NCBI GenBank assembly: GCA_946408125.1
Contig: CAMJQW010000010.1
Coordinates: forward strand, 1 to 64,000
DNA: 64,000 nucleotides
Source of the DNA: an uncultured Fibrobacter sp.
GTDB taxonomy: Bacteria > Fibrobacterota > Fibrobacteria > Fibrobacterales > Fibrobacteraceae
Direction of reading: 5' to 3'
The notes under the pieces are model-generated. The model was not told the DNA's origin, did no database searches, and saw nothing but the letters and a program-made list of their open reading frames with translations. The translations under genes were made by a program, and so were the position numbers. How positions within the stretch are numbered: the stretch's first letter is position 1; each line of letters starts with the position of its first letter. Below, one piece after another: positions 8,197 to 16,554 of the stretch.

Positions 8197-8331
8197 TTAC
8201 TTTTCGTCGTCGGAATGGCAGCAGCCGCATTCCTCGTCGAGCTTCTGGGAAATGAAGAGGTGATAGAAGAAGAACAGGATTACCGTCAGCGCGGAAATCT
8301 TGAGCCACGATTTAAACAGCCAGTCGGACAT
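8197..8331 (-). CDS. 44-aa single-pass membrane protein with a Cys/His-rich tail
   Basis: Starts MSDWLFKSWLK, has one transmembrane helix (about residues 12-27, ISALTVILFFFYHLFI) and ends in EECGCCHSDDEK. Upstream of the ATG at 8331 is a strong AAGGAG site seven bases away, which marks it as a real gene despite its size. The stop is nine bases before the deacetylase-like gene on the same strand, so it leads that operon. The C-G-C-C-H cluster could bind a metal. I recognise no family; function is unknown. Confidence 0.75.
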   Translation of the reverse strand: MSDWLFKSWLKISALTVILFFFYHLFISQKLDEECGCCHSDDEK

Positions 8332-8385
8332 GGTCCACTCCTTGGTTCGGCACGGTTCAAGGACCGTGCTCTACCGAAAAATACA

Positions 8386-8412
8386 AAAAAAGCCGGTGAA
8401 CGGCCTTTTTTT
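8386..8412. terminator. Bidirectional rho-independent terminator downstream of fabF
   Basis: Poly-A, a GCCG...CGGC stem with a short loop, then a poly-T run. It lies at the fabF stop on the minus strand. A second small hairpin (GCACGG/CCGTGC, 8350-8369) lies between it and the membrane protein gene. Confidence 0.7.
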
Positions 8413-9652
8413 AATTGAATTTCTTGATGACGACCACGCCGTTGTGGCCACCGAACCCGAGGGATGCGGATACGGCGACGTCGATGTTGCCTTCGACGCC
8501 CTTGTTCGGCACGTAATCGAGGTCGCAGCCTTCGTCGGGGCAGTCGAGGTTCATGGTCGCGGGGTAGAACGAGTCGCGGATGGCGAGTGTCGAGATGATG
8601 GCCTCGATGACGCCTGCCGCGCCCACGCAGTGGCCCGTCATGCTCTTGGTGCTCGATACCTTGATCTTGTAGGCGTGCTCGCCGAGCGCGATTTTGAGCA
8701 TTTCGGTCTCGGTGATGTCGTTCAGGTGCGTGGAGGTGCCGTGGGCGTTGTAGTAGTCCACGTCCGTCGGGGCGATTCCCGCATCCTTCATGGCGCGGAT
8801 CATCGCCTTCGCGCACGATTCTCCGCCCGGGCGCGGGCTCGTGATGTGGTAGGCGTCGGCGGAGGCGCCGTAGCCTGCGAGTTCCGCGTAGATTTTCGCG
8901 CCGCGGGCCTTGGCGTGCTCGAGTTCCTCGAGCACCATGATCGCGCCGCCTTCGCCCATGACAAAGCCGCTACGGTCTTTGTCGAACGGGCGGGACGCCT
9001 TTTCGGGGTCGTCGTTGAACTTGTCGGTGAGCGCGTGCATGCCGGCGAAGCTCTTGATGGAATATTCGGTAATGCCGCTTTCGGAACCGCCGGCAAGGCA
9101 CACGTCGACCCTTCCGGAACGGATGGCGTCGAGGGCGACCCCGATGGCGTCGGTGCCGGAGGCACAGGCGGTCGCGATCGTGTGCGCGAACCCCGTGATT
9201 CCGAGCGCGATGGAAACGTTCGCGCACGCCTCATTCGGGATGAGTTCGGGCATGGCGAGCGGGGATACCCTGCGCTTGCCGCCTTCGATGTACTTGTTGT
9301 ACGTCTCGTCGAGCACGTCCATGCCCGAGAGGCCGTTGCCGGCCACGATTCCGGTGGTGTCGGCGGCAAGCTGTTCAGCTGTGAGGCCCGCGTCGGCTAC
9401 GGCCTCGTTCGCGGCGGCCACCAGGAACTGCGTGAAGCGGGCCATGCGGCGGGCTTCCTTCGGGTCTATCCCGTGTTCTTCGGGCTTGAATTCCTTGATT
9501 TCGGCTGCAATCTTCACCGGGCAGTTGCTGGCATCGAACAGCGTGATGGGAGCGATTCCGCTCTTGCCCTGCTTGATGGACTGCCACATGTCGGCTACAT
9601 TCTTTCCAACGGGAGTAACGGCTCCGAGGCCGGTAATTACGATTCTTCTCAT
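8411..9652 (-). CDS. fabF: Beta-ketoacyl-ACP synthase II (FabF type)
   Basis: 413 aa, full length. Elongates acyl-ACP with malonyl-ACP in fatty acid synthesis. The catalytic triad is intact: Cys in TACASG (about 164), His in NAHGTSTHLND (about 303) and His in MTGHCVGAAG (about 337). DKDRSGFVMGEG and ASLGFGGHN are also typical. This is one of three ketosynthase loci in the window (also 34062 and 40882) and the one with the most conventional FabF sequence. It lies 22 bases behind a lipoprotein gene on the same strand and may be transcribed with it; a terminator follows. Confidence 0.94.
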   Translation of the reverse strand: MRRIVITGLGAVTPVGKNVADMWQSIKQGKSGIAPITLFDASNCPVKIAAEIKEFKPEEHGIDPKEARRMARFTQFLVAAANEAVADAGLTAEQLAADTTGIVAGNGLSGMDVLDETYNKYIEGGKRRVSPLAMPELIPNEACANVSIALGITGFAHTIATACASGTDAIGVALDAIRSGRVDVCLAGGSESGITEYSIKSFAGMHALTDKFNDDPEKASRPFDKDRSGFVMGEGGAIMVLEELEHAKARGAKIYAELAGYGASADAYHITSPRPGGESCAKAMIRAMKDAGIAPTDVDYYNAHGTSTHLNDITETEMLKIALGEHAYKIKVSSTKSMTGHCVGAAGVIEAIISTLAIRDSFYPATMNLDCPDEGCDLDYVPNKGVEGNIDVAVSASLGFGGHNGVVVIKKFN

Positions 9653-9674
9653 ACAGTTTTTCTTTTTGTTTGCT

Positions 9675-10289
9675 TTAGTAACTTTTGCATTTGATTATCG
9701 ATTCTTCGTAAGCGAGCTTGCGATCATTCTCGGTGATGTTCGTCTTGATTCTCTTTTCCTTGACGTTCACGATGGAACCGTCGCAATCAAGGTTCTCTTC
9801 GATAGCCGGGCCGAAGGCTTTGTCGTTTTCAGAAGGTTCTTCGGAACCAAGTTCGGAAAATGATTTGAGAAGCGAACACAACTCTGCGCTGCCCATGTCT
9901 GCCGAGCCTTCGATGATGGTGGTCATAGTGGTGCCTTCGATTGTGACGTCTATGGTACCGACGGATTCGAGGTCGTTCCTGGTTTCCTTAACGTAGGCGT
10001 GCCAGTGGTCCTGGGAGATGTCTCCGGAACATTCGGTCGCATACACCGTATTGTCATCTCCAATGCGCAGGATGTCATCATATTCATCCTCATCGGGGAA
10101 AACTTCGTTGCTGCTCGAGCTGATTTTTCCCTTGCTGGAGCTGCTCTTGGGCGAAGAACCGGTCTCTTCGGTCGTTGCACCCTTCTGGCCAATCATTTCG
10201 TCCCCTTCGGTTGTGGCCGAGGTGGTGTTGTCACAGGCGACGAAGGCGAGGGCAAAAGCGCCTGCGGTAAGAAGGTACTTGAGGTCCAT
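9675..10289 (-). CDS. Fibrobacter-type lipoprotein with Ser-rich linker
   Basis: 204 aa. The start at 10289 (MDLKYLLTAG) has an AAGGAG ribosome site. The signal peptide ends in a lipobox-like FVAC. Residues 35-62 are a Ser/Lys/Gly linker (SSPKSSSSKGK, SSSSNE) of the kind seen in many Fibrobacter lipoproteins, including the one at 21116. The rest is a compact domain with four Cys, possibly disulphide bonded. Anchored by lipid to the inner or outer membrane. No family recognised. The promoter box TATATTTG lies at 10317-10324. Confidence 0.8.
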   Translation of the reverse strand: MDLKYLLTAGAFALAFVACDNTTSATTEGDEMIGQKGATTEETGSSPKSSSSKGKISSSSNEVFPDEDEYDDILRIGDDNTVYATECSGDISQDHWHAYVKETRNDLESVGTIDVTIEGTTMTTIIEGSADMGSAELCSLLKSFSELGSEEPSENDKAFGPAIEENLDCDGSIVNVKEKRIKTNITENDRKLAYEESIIKCKSY

Positions 10290-10316
10290 GGGAACTCCTT
10301 GGTTGTCTAGCGGTCG

Positions 10317-10324
10317 CAAATATA
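10317..10324 (-). promoter_or_regulatory. TAnnTTTG promoter box of the lipoprotein gene
   Basis: Reads TATATTTG on the minus strand, 27 bases before the start codon at 10289. It is back to back with the plus-strand box at 10351. Confidence 0.6.
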
Positions 10325-10350
10325 ACTAATTGTAATTCTAGTATTTTTTA

Positions 10351-10358
10351 TATTTTTG
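10351..10358 (+). promoter_or_regulatory. TAnnTTTG promoter box of the radical SAM/tadA operon
   Basis: TATTTTTG, 33 bases before the ATG at 10392. Because the box covers the possible TTG start at 10356, it argues for the ATG at 10392. Confidence 0.6.
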
Positions 10359-10391
10359 TCACATCTTGATGAATTTGAACAGGCGAAAATT

Positions 10392-11381
10392 ATGATTGTA
10401 TCTTGGATGACCACCAACAAGTGTAACCTGACCTGCAAGCACTGCTACCAGGACGCGGGCGAGAACAAGGCTGCCGAACTCACGACGGCAGAAGCCCTCA
10501 AGCTGATTGACGAAATCGCGAAGGCGGGGTTCAAGATCATGATTTTCAGCGGCGGCGAGCCGATGACCCGCCCCGACATCGTGGAACTGGTCGCGCACGC
10601 CTCGAGCAAGGGGCTCCGCCCGGTGTTTGGTACCAACGGCACGCTTATTACGCATGATTTAGCGTTCAAGCTTAAAGCTGCCGGCGCGATGGCGATGGGC
10701 ATCAGCATCGACAGCATCGACCCCAAGCGCCACAACGACTTCCGCGGGCTCCCGAACGCCTTCGAACTCACGATGATGGGCATCGAGAACTGCAAGGCGG
10801 CTGGCCTCCCGTTCCAGATTCACACGACCATCATGGACTGGAACCAGAACGAGATTTTCGACATCATGGACTGGGTCAAGGAAATCGGCGCGGTGAACCA
10901 CCAGATTTTCTTCCTGATTCCTGTGGGCCGCGGCAAGGAAATTGAAGGGCATGCGCTTCGCGTTGCCGAATACGAGGGCTTGCTCCGCAAGATTATGGAA
11001 AAGAGCCGCACGCTCGGAATCCCCGTCAAACCCACTTGCGCCCCGCAGTTCCTGCGCATTGCAGACCAGTTGGATATCAGGACCCGCTACAGCCGCGGCT
11101 GCCTTGCGGGCATTGACTACTGCATCGTGAGCCCCATCGGGAAGGTGCGCCCCTGCGCCTACATGATGGAAGAAGCGGGCGATGTTCACGATACGCCGTT
11201 TGACGAAATCTGGGCGAATGCCGAGGTGTTCAAGAAGCTCCGCACCAAGGCATACTCCGGTGCCTGCGGCAAGTGCAAGTTCAACGACCGCTGCGGCGGT
11301 TGCCGCGCCCGTGCGGCCTACTACCACGACGGCGACTACATGCAAGAAGACTCGTATTGCGCCTACGGGAGAGGCCTGTGA
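10392..11381 (+). CDS. Radical SAM/SPASM protein, heme-biosynthesis (AhbC/AhbD/NirJ) type
   Basis: 329 aa. The [4Fe-4S]-SAM motif CNLTCKHC lies at residues 11-18, right after MIVSWMTTNK. IMIFSGGEPMTRPDI follows. The C-terminal SPASM region has CLAGIDYC...VRPCAYM and CGKCKFNDRCGGC for extra clusters. This architecture and the N-terminal wording match the NirJ/AhbC/AhbD group, which act on siroheme-derived tetrapyrroles; peptide-maturing SPASM enzymes are the main alternative. The siroheme fusion, hemB and hemL lie 5-8 kb upstream. The start at 10392 is chosen because a TTG at 10356 lies inside the promoter box. The stop overlaps the tadA start (GTGA at 11378). Confidence 0.75.
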   Translation: MIVSWMTTNKCNLTCKHCYQDAGENKAAELTTAEALKLIDEIAKAGFKIMIFSGGEPMTRPDIVELVAHASSKGLRPVFGTNGTLITHDLAFKLKAAGAMAMGISIDSIDPKRHNDFRGLPNAFELTMMGIENCKAAGLPFQIHTTIMDWNQNEIFDIMDWVKEIGAVNHQIFFLIPVGRGKEIEGHALRVAEYEGLLRKIMEKSRTLGIPVKPTCAPQFLRIADQLDIRTRYSRGCLAGIDYCIVSPIGKVRPCAYMMEEAGDVHDTPFDEIWANAEVFKKLRTKAYSGACGKCKFNDRCGGCRARAAYYHDGDYMQEDSYCAYGRGL

Positions 11382-11881
11382 TTTCCGCAGACGACGAAAA
11401 ATACATGCGGATGGCAATCCGCGAGGCGGAAAAGGCCTTCGACGAAAAGGAAATCCCCATCGGCTGCGTCATCGTTAAGGATGGCGTGGTCATCGGCCGC
11501 GGCCACAACCAGATAGAAATGCTCAAGGACGCCACCGCCCATGCCGAAATCCTTTCCATCGGGACGGCTTCCGGCAAGCTCGAGAACTGGCGTCTGGATG
11601 GTTCTACTTTGTATGTAACGCTCGAACCGTGCCCGATGTGCGCGGGAGCCATCCTCAACAGCCGAGTTTCCCGCGTGGTCTACGGCTCCCCGGATACCCG
11701 TTTCGGCGGCTGCGGTACCACGGTCGACGTCATTTCGAACAACGCACTCAAGCGCGAGGTCGAAGTGGTGGGCGGGGTGCTCGCCGACGAGTGCCTCGGG
11801 CTCCTGAAGGCGTTTTTCCAGCGTATGCGGCTCGAAAAGGGCGATTCCGGCGCAAAACCGCCAGTTCCGGACGAGAAATAA
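11378..11881 (+). CDS. tadA: tRNA-specific adenosine deaminase
   Basis: 167 aa, GTG start at 11378 with a GGGAGAGG site, overlapping the upstream stop by four bases. Deaminates adenosine-34 of tRNA-Arg(ACG) to inosine. The zinc site is complete: H-A-E at residues 55-57 (His ligand and catalytic Glu) and PCPMC at 84-88. DVISNNALKREVEVVGGVL is typical of TadA rather than cytidine or guanine deaminases. Starting at the later ATG would cut the first helix. The C-terminus has a short polar tail. Confidence 0.92.
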   Translation: MISADDEKYMRMAIREAEKAFDEKEIPIGCVIVKDGVVIGRGHNQIEMLKDATAHAEILSIGTASGKLENWRLDGSTLYVTLEPCPMCAGAILNSRVSRVVYGSPDTRFGGCGTTVDVISNNALKREVEVVGGVLADECLGLLKAFFQRMRLEKGDSGAKPPVPDEK

Positions 11882-11883
11882 CT

Positions 11884-11891
11884 TAAATTTC
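11884..11891 (+). promoter_or_regulatory. Promoter-like box of the MotAB-like operon
   Basis: TAAATTTC, one base off TAnnTTTG, four bases before the ATG at 11896. No Shine-Dalgarno site follows, so the first gene may be translated from a leaderless message. Confidence 0.4.
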
Positions 11892-11895
11892 AAGC

Positions 11896-12738
11896 ATGAA
11901 TTTTATCAAGTTTTGCGCTTCGTCCGCAGCGCTCCTTTTATTGTGTTCTTGCAACGGGAATGACGTCTCCCTGGCGTTCAATACCCAGAATGCTCCTGTC
12001 CAGAAATTTTCGCTCGAGGCGAGCCTGAACGTGTTCGCCCCGCAGGATTCCATGTCCGTGACCCCGGAATCCATGGAAACGCACCTCAAGGCGCGTTCGA
12101 CCCTGACCCAGACGGTCGCGTTCGACAACGGCTCCGCCCGTTTCGAGATGAAGATCGACACGGTCGACTACAAGAGCGACAAGCGTTCGGTCGAGGAATT
12201 CCGCTACATCGAGAAATACCTCTCCACCCAGCATTTCCAGTTCAAGATGGCCGGTGACGGAGCCATCAGCGACCCCTCCGTGGAGGATGTCGCCCTCCAG
12301 CCGGGGACCGAGGAACTCAACCTGATGAAGCTCTTTATGAAGGTCCAGCCGGTGCTGCCGGGAACTCCCGTGAAGCAGGGCGATGTCTGGGAACGTCCCG
12401 TCGAGATTCCGGCGAACGGCCGCACGACGACGGTCTACAAGTCCTTCAAGCTCGAAGATGTCTACCTGCACGACGGCGTGCAGATGGCGAAGATCGGCAT
12501 GAACGTGAAGTACAAGGAAGTCCCGGATTCTACCTCGGACGTGCGCATGGAGAGCGACGGCTTCATCGTGGGCTCCGGCTCCATCCTCTTCGATATTACG
12601 CATGGCGTGATCGCCACGGGTAGTCTAGAGCTTTCCGGCCACCTTAACATCCACGACATCGTGGCGAATCAGGTGTTGCCCAATATGCATGTCATCCAGA
12701 AAATCAAACTGAGGGGCGAACTTGAACAGGTCCAGTAA
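11896..12738 (+). CDS. Lipoprotein, first gene of the MotAB-like operon
   Basis: 280 aa. Signal peptide with lipobox L-C-S-C (Cys19), then an acidic and Ser/Asp-rich start of the mature protein, so probably an outer-membrane lipoprotein. The mature domain is predicted beta-rich with repeated T-x-V-Y-K and G-x-x-x-F-D patterns; the C-terminus (LRGELEQVQ) is charged. I recognise no family. Its end overlaps the next gene by 17 bases, and five more genes follow with gaps of 3-9 bases, so it belongs to one transcription unit with the MotA/MotB-like pair and a TraB-like lipoprotein. Confidence 0.75.
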   Translation: MNFIKFCASSAALLLLCSCNGNDVSLAFNTQNAPVQKFSLEASLNVFAPQDSMSVTPESMETHLKARSTLTQTVAFDNGSARFEMKIDTVDYKSDKRSVEEFRYIEKYLSTQHFQFKMAGDGAISDPSVEDVALQPGTEELNLMKLFMKVQPVLPGTPVKQGDVWERPVEIPANGRTTTVYKSFKLEDVYLHDGVQMAKIGMNVKYKEVPDSTSDVRMESDGFIVGSGSILFDITHGVIATGSLELSGHLNIHDIVANQVLPNMHVIQKIKLRGELEQVQ

Positions 12739-13438
12739 GACATTCCTTTCGGGTTTGGTTGCGTTGGCCGTGCTCGCTTTCGCGGGCGAGATGCCGTTCC
12801 CGCAGGTGGAAAACGGTAAGGTGATGCTCTTGGAGAAGGACAGTCCGTACATCCTGGAACAGGGAATGGTCCTGAGCGCCACCGACACCTTCGAGGTGGA
12901 ACCCGGGGTGACGGTTCTGATGGGCGAGTATGCGAAGCTCATGCTCCGCGGCCCGGTCAAGATTCTCGGTACGGAGGCGAAACCCGTCGTTTTCCGTAGC
13001 GCCGATTCGAGCGAGAGCTGGAACGGCATCCATTTCGTTTCCAGCAGCAAGCCTTTCGAGGTCAAGAACCTGACCGTCGAGAACGCGTTCCGCAATACGG
13101 TGTTCCGCGCCCGCGGCATCTTCGAGAACGTGAAGTACGTGAACAACTACTACGGGCTGTGGATCGACGACACTCCTGAGGTGTTTTTGAGCCGCTGCGA
13201 CTTTACCAGGAACCGCTTCGCGCTGTCGGTGCGTGCGGGCAAGGTGCTCGCCGCTGATACCAAGGTGAGCAACAACGTGTACGGCCTCTACCTGGAAGAA
13301 GGCGGTAACTACGACGGCGACATGACCCTCATCAAGGGCAATCTGGAGGCCGATGTCCGCCACGAGAACGACGAGATGTCCGGCCAGGGCAAGCGCGTGA
13401 GCCGCAATGTGTGGCACCGCATAGAGACTGGATTCTAG
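12722..13438 (+). CDS. Secreted right-handed beta-helix protein
   Basis: 238 aa, TTG start at 12722 with GAGGGGCG just upstream, inside the previous gene. Only this start gives the signal peptide (TFLSGLVALAVLAFAGE). The mature part has repeated beta-helix rungs: VEPGVTVLMGEYAKLMLRG, IHFVSSSKPFEVKNLTVENA and LSVRAGKVLAADTKVSNN, in the manner of parallel beta-helix (pectate-lyase-like) proteins. There is no catalytic signature that I can see, so it may be a structural or binding envelope protein. Coupled to the upstream lipoprotein by overlap. Confidence 0.72.
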   Translation: MNRSSKTFLSGLVALAVLAFAGEMPFPQVENGKVMLLEKDSPYILEQGMVLSATDTFEVEPGVTVLMGEYAKLMLRGPVKILGTEAKPVVFRSADSSESWNGIHFVSSSKPFEVKNLTVENAFRNTVFRARGIFENVKYVNNYYGLWIDDTPEVFLSRCDFTRNRFALSVRAGKVLAADTKVSNNVYGLYLEEGGNYDGDMTLIKGNLEADVRHENDEMSGQGKRVSRNVWHRIETGF

Positions 13439-13447
13439 GAGGCTTTG

Positions 13448-14365
13448 GTGCAGGAATCATTCCGACGGGCAATTCGAAAGATGACGGGAGCGAGCGTTCG
13501 CCTGAACGCCCGTCCTGACCGCTCGTTGATGATGGCGACCATCTCGCAGTCCATGATGGTCACCTGGTCCATCGCACTTTTCGAGCATCTCGACGCGATG
13601 CTCAACAACCGCGAAGAATCCGTCGCGAATACCGAGGTCATCAGCTACAGCGAGACGGCCTGGAAGCTCTGCGATACGGGGTTCCCACAGATCGTGGAAG
13701 CCGCGAACAAGCTTTACGACGAGTTCCGCGCCAAGTGGATGCAGCGTTTTTCGACCGACGAGGTCATGCGCCTGCTCCTGGAAGGCGGCGAATTCATGAC
13801 GCACGACGAGGAGAAGGGCTGGCTCTTTACGGTCAAGAACAACAAGCAGGATATCGGCGCGTTCTATTCGGCGACGATCCACCTGCTGGTGAGCGATGCC
13901 GAACCGCTCTTTGTGCGCCTGCACGGCCGCGTGATGCAGCTGCAGGAAAAGCTCTGCAAGTATTGGCATAGCGAAAGTGCGGTAGATGCGGTAAGCAAGC
14001 TGTTGCCCTGCCTCGAGGAGGGCCTGCGCGAGAAGGAGAACGCGATGATCGTCTCGCTCCGCAAGTCGCTCGACCAGCTGGCCCGCAAACGCTTCGCGGC
14101 CGCCTTTAGCGCGAAGGCGCAGCCGCGCTACTATACGACGGCGGCTGCCTGTGCGCGCAACGTCGGCCGCTACTGGAACACGCATTACGCCTACGAGAAC
14201 GGGTTCCTCGCCTTTACGGATGATTTTTGTGACTACGCGCGTGGACTCACGCTGCAGATTATCGAATGGTACCACGACAAGTGGGCGCTGTTCCTCCGCG
14301 GGTTCAACCGCGGTCAACTTAACTTGTTTGAAACATTGGCCCTCGACAGGCCGAAACTCAATTAG
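13448..14365 (+). CDS. Hypothetical soluble alpha-helical protein of the MotAB-like operon
   Basis: 305 aa, GTG start at 13448 five bases after AGGAGG (13437-13442); a TTG one codon earlier is too close to that site. No signal peptide and no clear transmembrane helix, so cytoplasmic. Mostly helical, with charged residues throughout and several Trp/Tyr (KYWHSES, IIEWYHDKW). I recognise no family. It lies directly before the MotA-like gene (eight-base gap) and could be a cytoplasmic partner of that protein's long tail. Confidence 0.68.
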   Translation: MQESFRRAIRKMTGASVRLNARPDRSLMMATISQSMMVTWSIALFEHLDAMLNNREESVANTEVISYSETAWKLCDTGFPQIVEAANKLYDEFRAKWMQRFSTDEVMRLLLEGGEFMTHDEEKGWLFTVKNNKQDIGAFYSATIHLLVSDAEPLFVRLHGRVMQLQEKLCKYWHSESAVDAVSKLLPCLEEGLREKENAMIVSLRKSLDQLARKRFAAAFSAKAQPRYYTTAAACARNVGRYWNTHYAYENGFLAFTDDFCDYARGLTLQIIEWYHDKWALFLRGFNRGQLNLFETLALDRPKLN

Positions 14366-14373
14366 GGTAGACT

Positions 14374-15894
14374 ATGAAGAACGCTTTCAACTCAATCCTC
14401 TCGCTGACGATAGTCGGTTTTATCGTCTTGGTGGCGGGAGCATTCTATTTCGGCGCTCCGCTCTTCGGCTGGATCATCATGATCGCGATTTTCGCCGTGT
14501 TCCTTGCCGAGCAGATCATCTCGCTCGGCGCGGTCAAGCGCGTCAACGAAGAAGACGAACTGGTTTCCCTGTGCGAGAGCCGCAAGTCGTTCGAGATTAA
14601 CGGTAACGGCGTCGTCGCGAACCGACTCAAGATGGCACGCCGCTTGCTCGACAAGGGCATCCGCCTCGATTCCCCGATCGCTTTTGAAGTGCTTTCGTCG
14701 AGTTCGACCATCGCCATGCCGCGCAGCAGCAGCGGTACGGTGATCCTGCTCGGCCTCATGGGTACGTTCTTCGGCCTCATGTTCTCGGTCGCGACGGCCG
14801 GAAGCGTGATGGACAATTCTTCGACGCAGGGCACGCTCGATACCATCCAGCTCTTGTTCCAGAACATGAAGGGCATTTTCGGTACGAGCCTTTGCGGTTT
14901 GTTCGCAGCCTTGATCCTCAACGCGAGCCGCAGCATCCTTGCTTCGCACCGCGATGCCTTCATTGCTCGCCTCGACAGCCTCACGCTCGACATGCAGGGC
15001 GGTTCTTCGGATGAAGTCCAGAAGGACAAGGGTGAAATCGAACGCCTTTTTGAAATCGTCAACAGGAACCTGAACGATGTCGTGAATTCCGTGCAGCAGT
15101 GCCTGGTGGGCGTCGTCGACAAGGTCGGTGCCGAGATTTCAACGACGACCGCCAAACTGAACGATTCCTTTGTCGCAATTGCGAACTCGGTTGAATCCAT
15201 TCCGGCGAAGGTCATCGAGAATTTCGAAGGGCTTGCCGACAAGGCTTCCGGAAACATCGCCGCTTCCGTCGCCGATCAGGTCAAGCAGTCCGGCGAGCAG
15301 TGGAACGCCTTCATGGCCCGCATGGCGGACCAGACGACCGCGAATGTGGAATCCCAGAAGCAGGGCCTCGAGACGCTCAAGAACGTCGCCCTGCAGGTGG
15401 CCGAGAAGGCGCAGGCGGGTTCTGCCGAGCTCAGCAATTCTGTGGCCGAGAAGCTTGGCGCCCTCTCGAACGACATCCTGGGCGCATTCCAGAAGCTTTC
15501 CGAATCTTCTTCCGTGCTGCTCGAAGCGCAGAAGGCGCTCACCGAGAGCATCGACAATCGCGTCGTCAAGGAGAAGGAAGCGACCGATGCACTCGGCGGC
15601 AACATCGTGGAAACCGCGCAGCTCATGCGCGTGAACCAGTCCGAACTCAGCGCGAACCTCGAGATGCTACGCAGCGCCCTCGAGACGATTCTCGAGAAGC
15701 TCTCGGGCGATACCGCCGAACACGAAGAAGAAGACAACTTTGTCGAGCACCTCAACCAGTCCCTCGAAGCGTTCCACGAACGCGCGAGCGAAGTGCTCAT
15801 GGAAAACGCGGTCAAGACGCAGGAAATCCTGCTCGAGGTCATGGAACAGAGCCAGCGTGCGCAGGTTTCCGCACAGCAGCCTAAGGAGGGCTAG
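14374..15894 (+). CDS. MotA/TolQ/ExbB-family stator protein with long cytoplasmic tail (ZorA-like)
   Basis: 506 aa. Four transmembrane segments (about 9-28, 31-51, 121-142, 166-184) in MotA order, with the family signatures LLGLMGTFFGLMFSVA in the third and GMKGIFGTSLCGLFAALIL around the fourth. After residue 190 a roughly 310-residue hydrophilic, helical tail follows (repeated Ala/Glu/Lys/Ser patterns with hydrophobic spacing), predicted coiled coil. This layout, a MotA-like membrane part plus long tail, is that of ZorA; flagellar MotA lacks such a tail. With the MotB-like partner 3 bases downstream it should form an ion-driven stator. It may equally be a non-defence envelope motor. Ribosome site AGGGTAG. 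Confidence 0.85.
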   Translation: MKNAFNSILSLTIVGFIVLVAGAFYFGAPLFGWIIMIAIFAVFLAEQIISLGAVKRVNEEDELVSLCESRKSFEINGNGVVANRLKMARRLLDKGIRLDSPIAFEVLSSSSTIAMPRSSSGTVILLGLMGTFFGLMFSVATAGSVMDNSSTQGTLDTIQLLFQNMKGIFGTSLCGLFAALILNASRSILASHRDAFIARLDSLTLDMQGGSSDEVQKDKGEIERLFEIVNRNLNDVVNSVQQCLVGVVDKVGAEISTTTAKLNDSFVAIANSVESIPAKVIENFEGLADKASGNIAASVADQVKQSGEQWNAFMARMADQTTANVESQKQGLETLKNVALQVAEKAQAGSAELSNSVAEKLGALSNDILGAFQKLSESSSVLLEAQKALTESIDNRVVKEKEATDALGGNIVETAQLMRVNQSELSANLEMLRSALETILEKLSGDTAEHEEEDNFVEHLNQSLEAFHERASEVLMENAVKTQEILLEVMEQSQRAQVSAQQPKEG

Positions 15895-15897
15895 CCG

Positions 15898-16551
15898 ATG
15901 CGATTCCGTCGCGAAGAGAACAACAATCCCTGGATGGCCTACACGGACTTGGGCGTCGCCCTCGTTTCGCTGTTCATCCTTGCGTTCGTGGCGATGGCGA
16001 CCCTCAAGGAACAGAAGGCCGAGGACCTCACGCGTACCGAGGAAGAAGTATTGAGCTGCCAGGAGGAAATGAGAAAGATTGCCTCCGAGCGTAACGCCCT
16101 TTTGTCGCAGAGCCTCAAATCCTCCATCGAGAAGGGCCTTATCGCGCTTGAAGATGGCAAGATCCAGATTCAGGCGAGTTTCCTTTTCCCGATTAACGGC
16201 GCGAACCTTACCGAAGAGGGCGTGCGCGTTATTGAGGGCATCAGTAAGGGCCTGCTCGACGTGCTCGGCGAGAGCGACGTGATCATGGTGAGCGGCTTTA
16301 CCGACGACATTCCGTTCAGCGGTTCGACCACATACACGAACTGGAACCTTTCTACCGAGCGCGCCGTGAACGTGGTGAAGACGCTCATTGCGCAAGGATT
16401 CCCGCCTGAACGCCTGTTTGCTGCGGGCTTCGGCGAATTCCAGCCCAAGTACCCCAACGACAGCGAGGAACACCGCCGCCTGAACCGCCGCGTGGAAATC
16501 GGCGTGACCCCGCTCCAGAAATCCGGTCTCGAAGAGAGGAAGGTGAAGTAG
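15898..16551 (+). CDS. MotB/ZorB-like protein with OmpA peptidoglycan-binding domain
   Basis: 217 aa. One transmembrane helix (about 16-35) starting AYTDLGVALVSLF; Asp17 sits where the proton-carrying Asp of MotB is found. A short helical linker (40-85) leads to an OmpA-like domain (about 90-203) with SGFTDD, NWNLSTERA and LNRRVEI, the peptidoglycan-contact signature. So it should pair with the MotA-like protein in the inner membrane and anchor to the cell wall. The ATG at 15898 has AAGGAGG in the end of the previous gene. The length fits ZorB better than flagellar MotB (about 300 aa). Confidence 0.88.
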   Translation: MRFRREENNNPWMAYTDLGVALVSLFILAFVAMATLKEQKAEDLTRTEEEVLSCQEEMRKIASERNALLSQSLKSSIEKGLIALEDGKIQIQASFLFPINGANLTEEGVRVIEGISKGLLDVLGESDVIMVSGFTDDIPFSGSTTYTNWNLSTERAVNVVKTLIAQGFPPERLFAAGFGEFQPKYPNDSEEHRRLNRRVEIGVTPLQKSGLEERKVK

Positions 16552-16554
16552 GGG

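Noticed and set aside
10356..10391. TTG start for the radical SAM gene
   Set aside because: It lies inside the TATTTTTG promoter box, and the ATG at 10392 gives the expected N-terminus before the Cys cluster.
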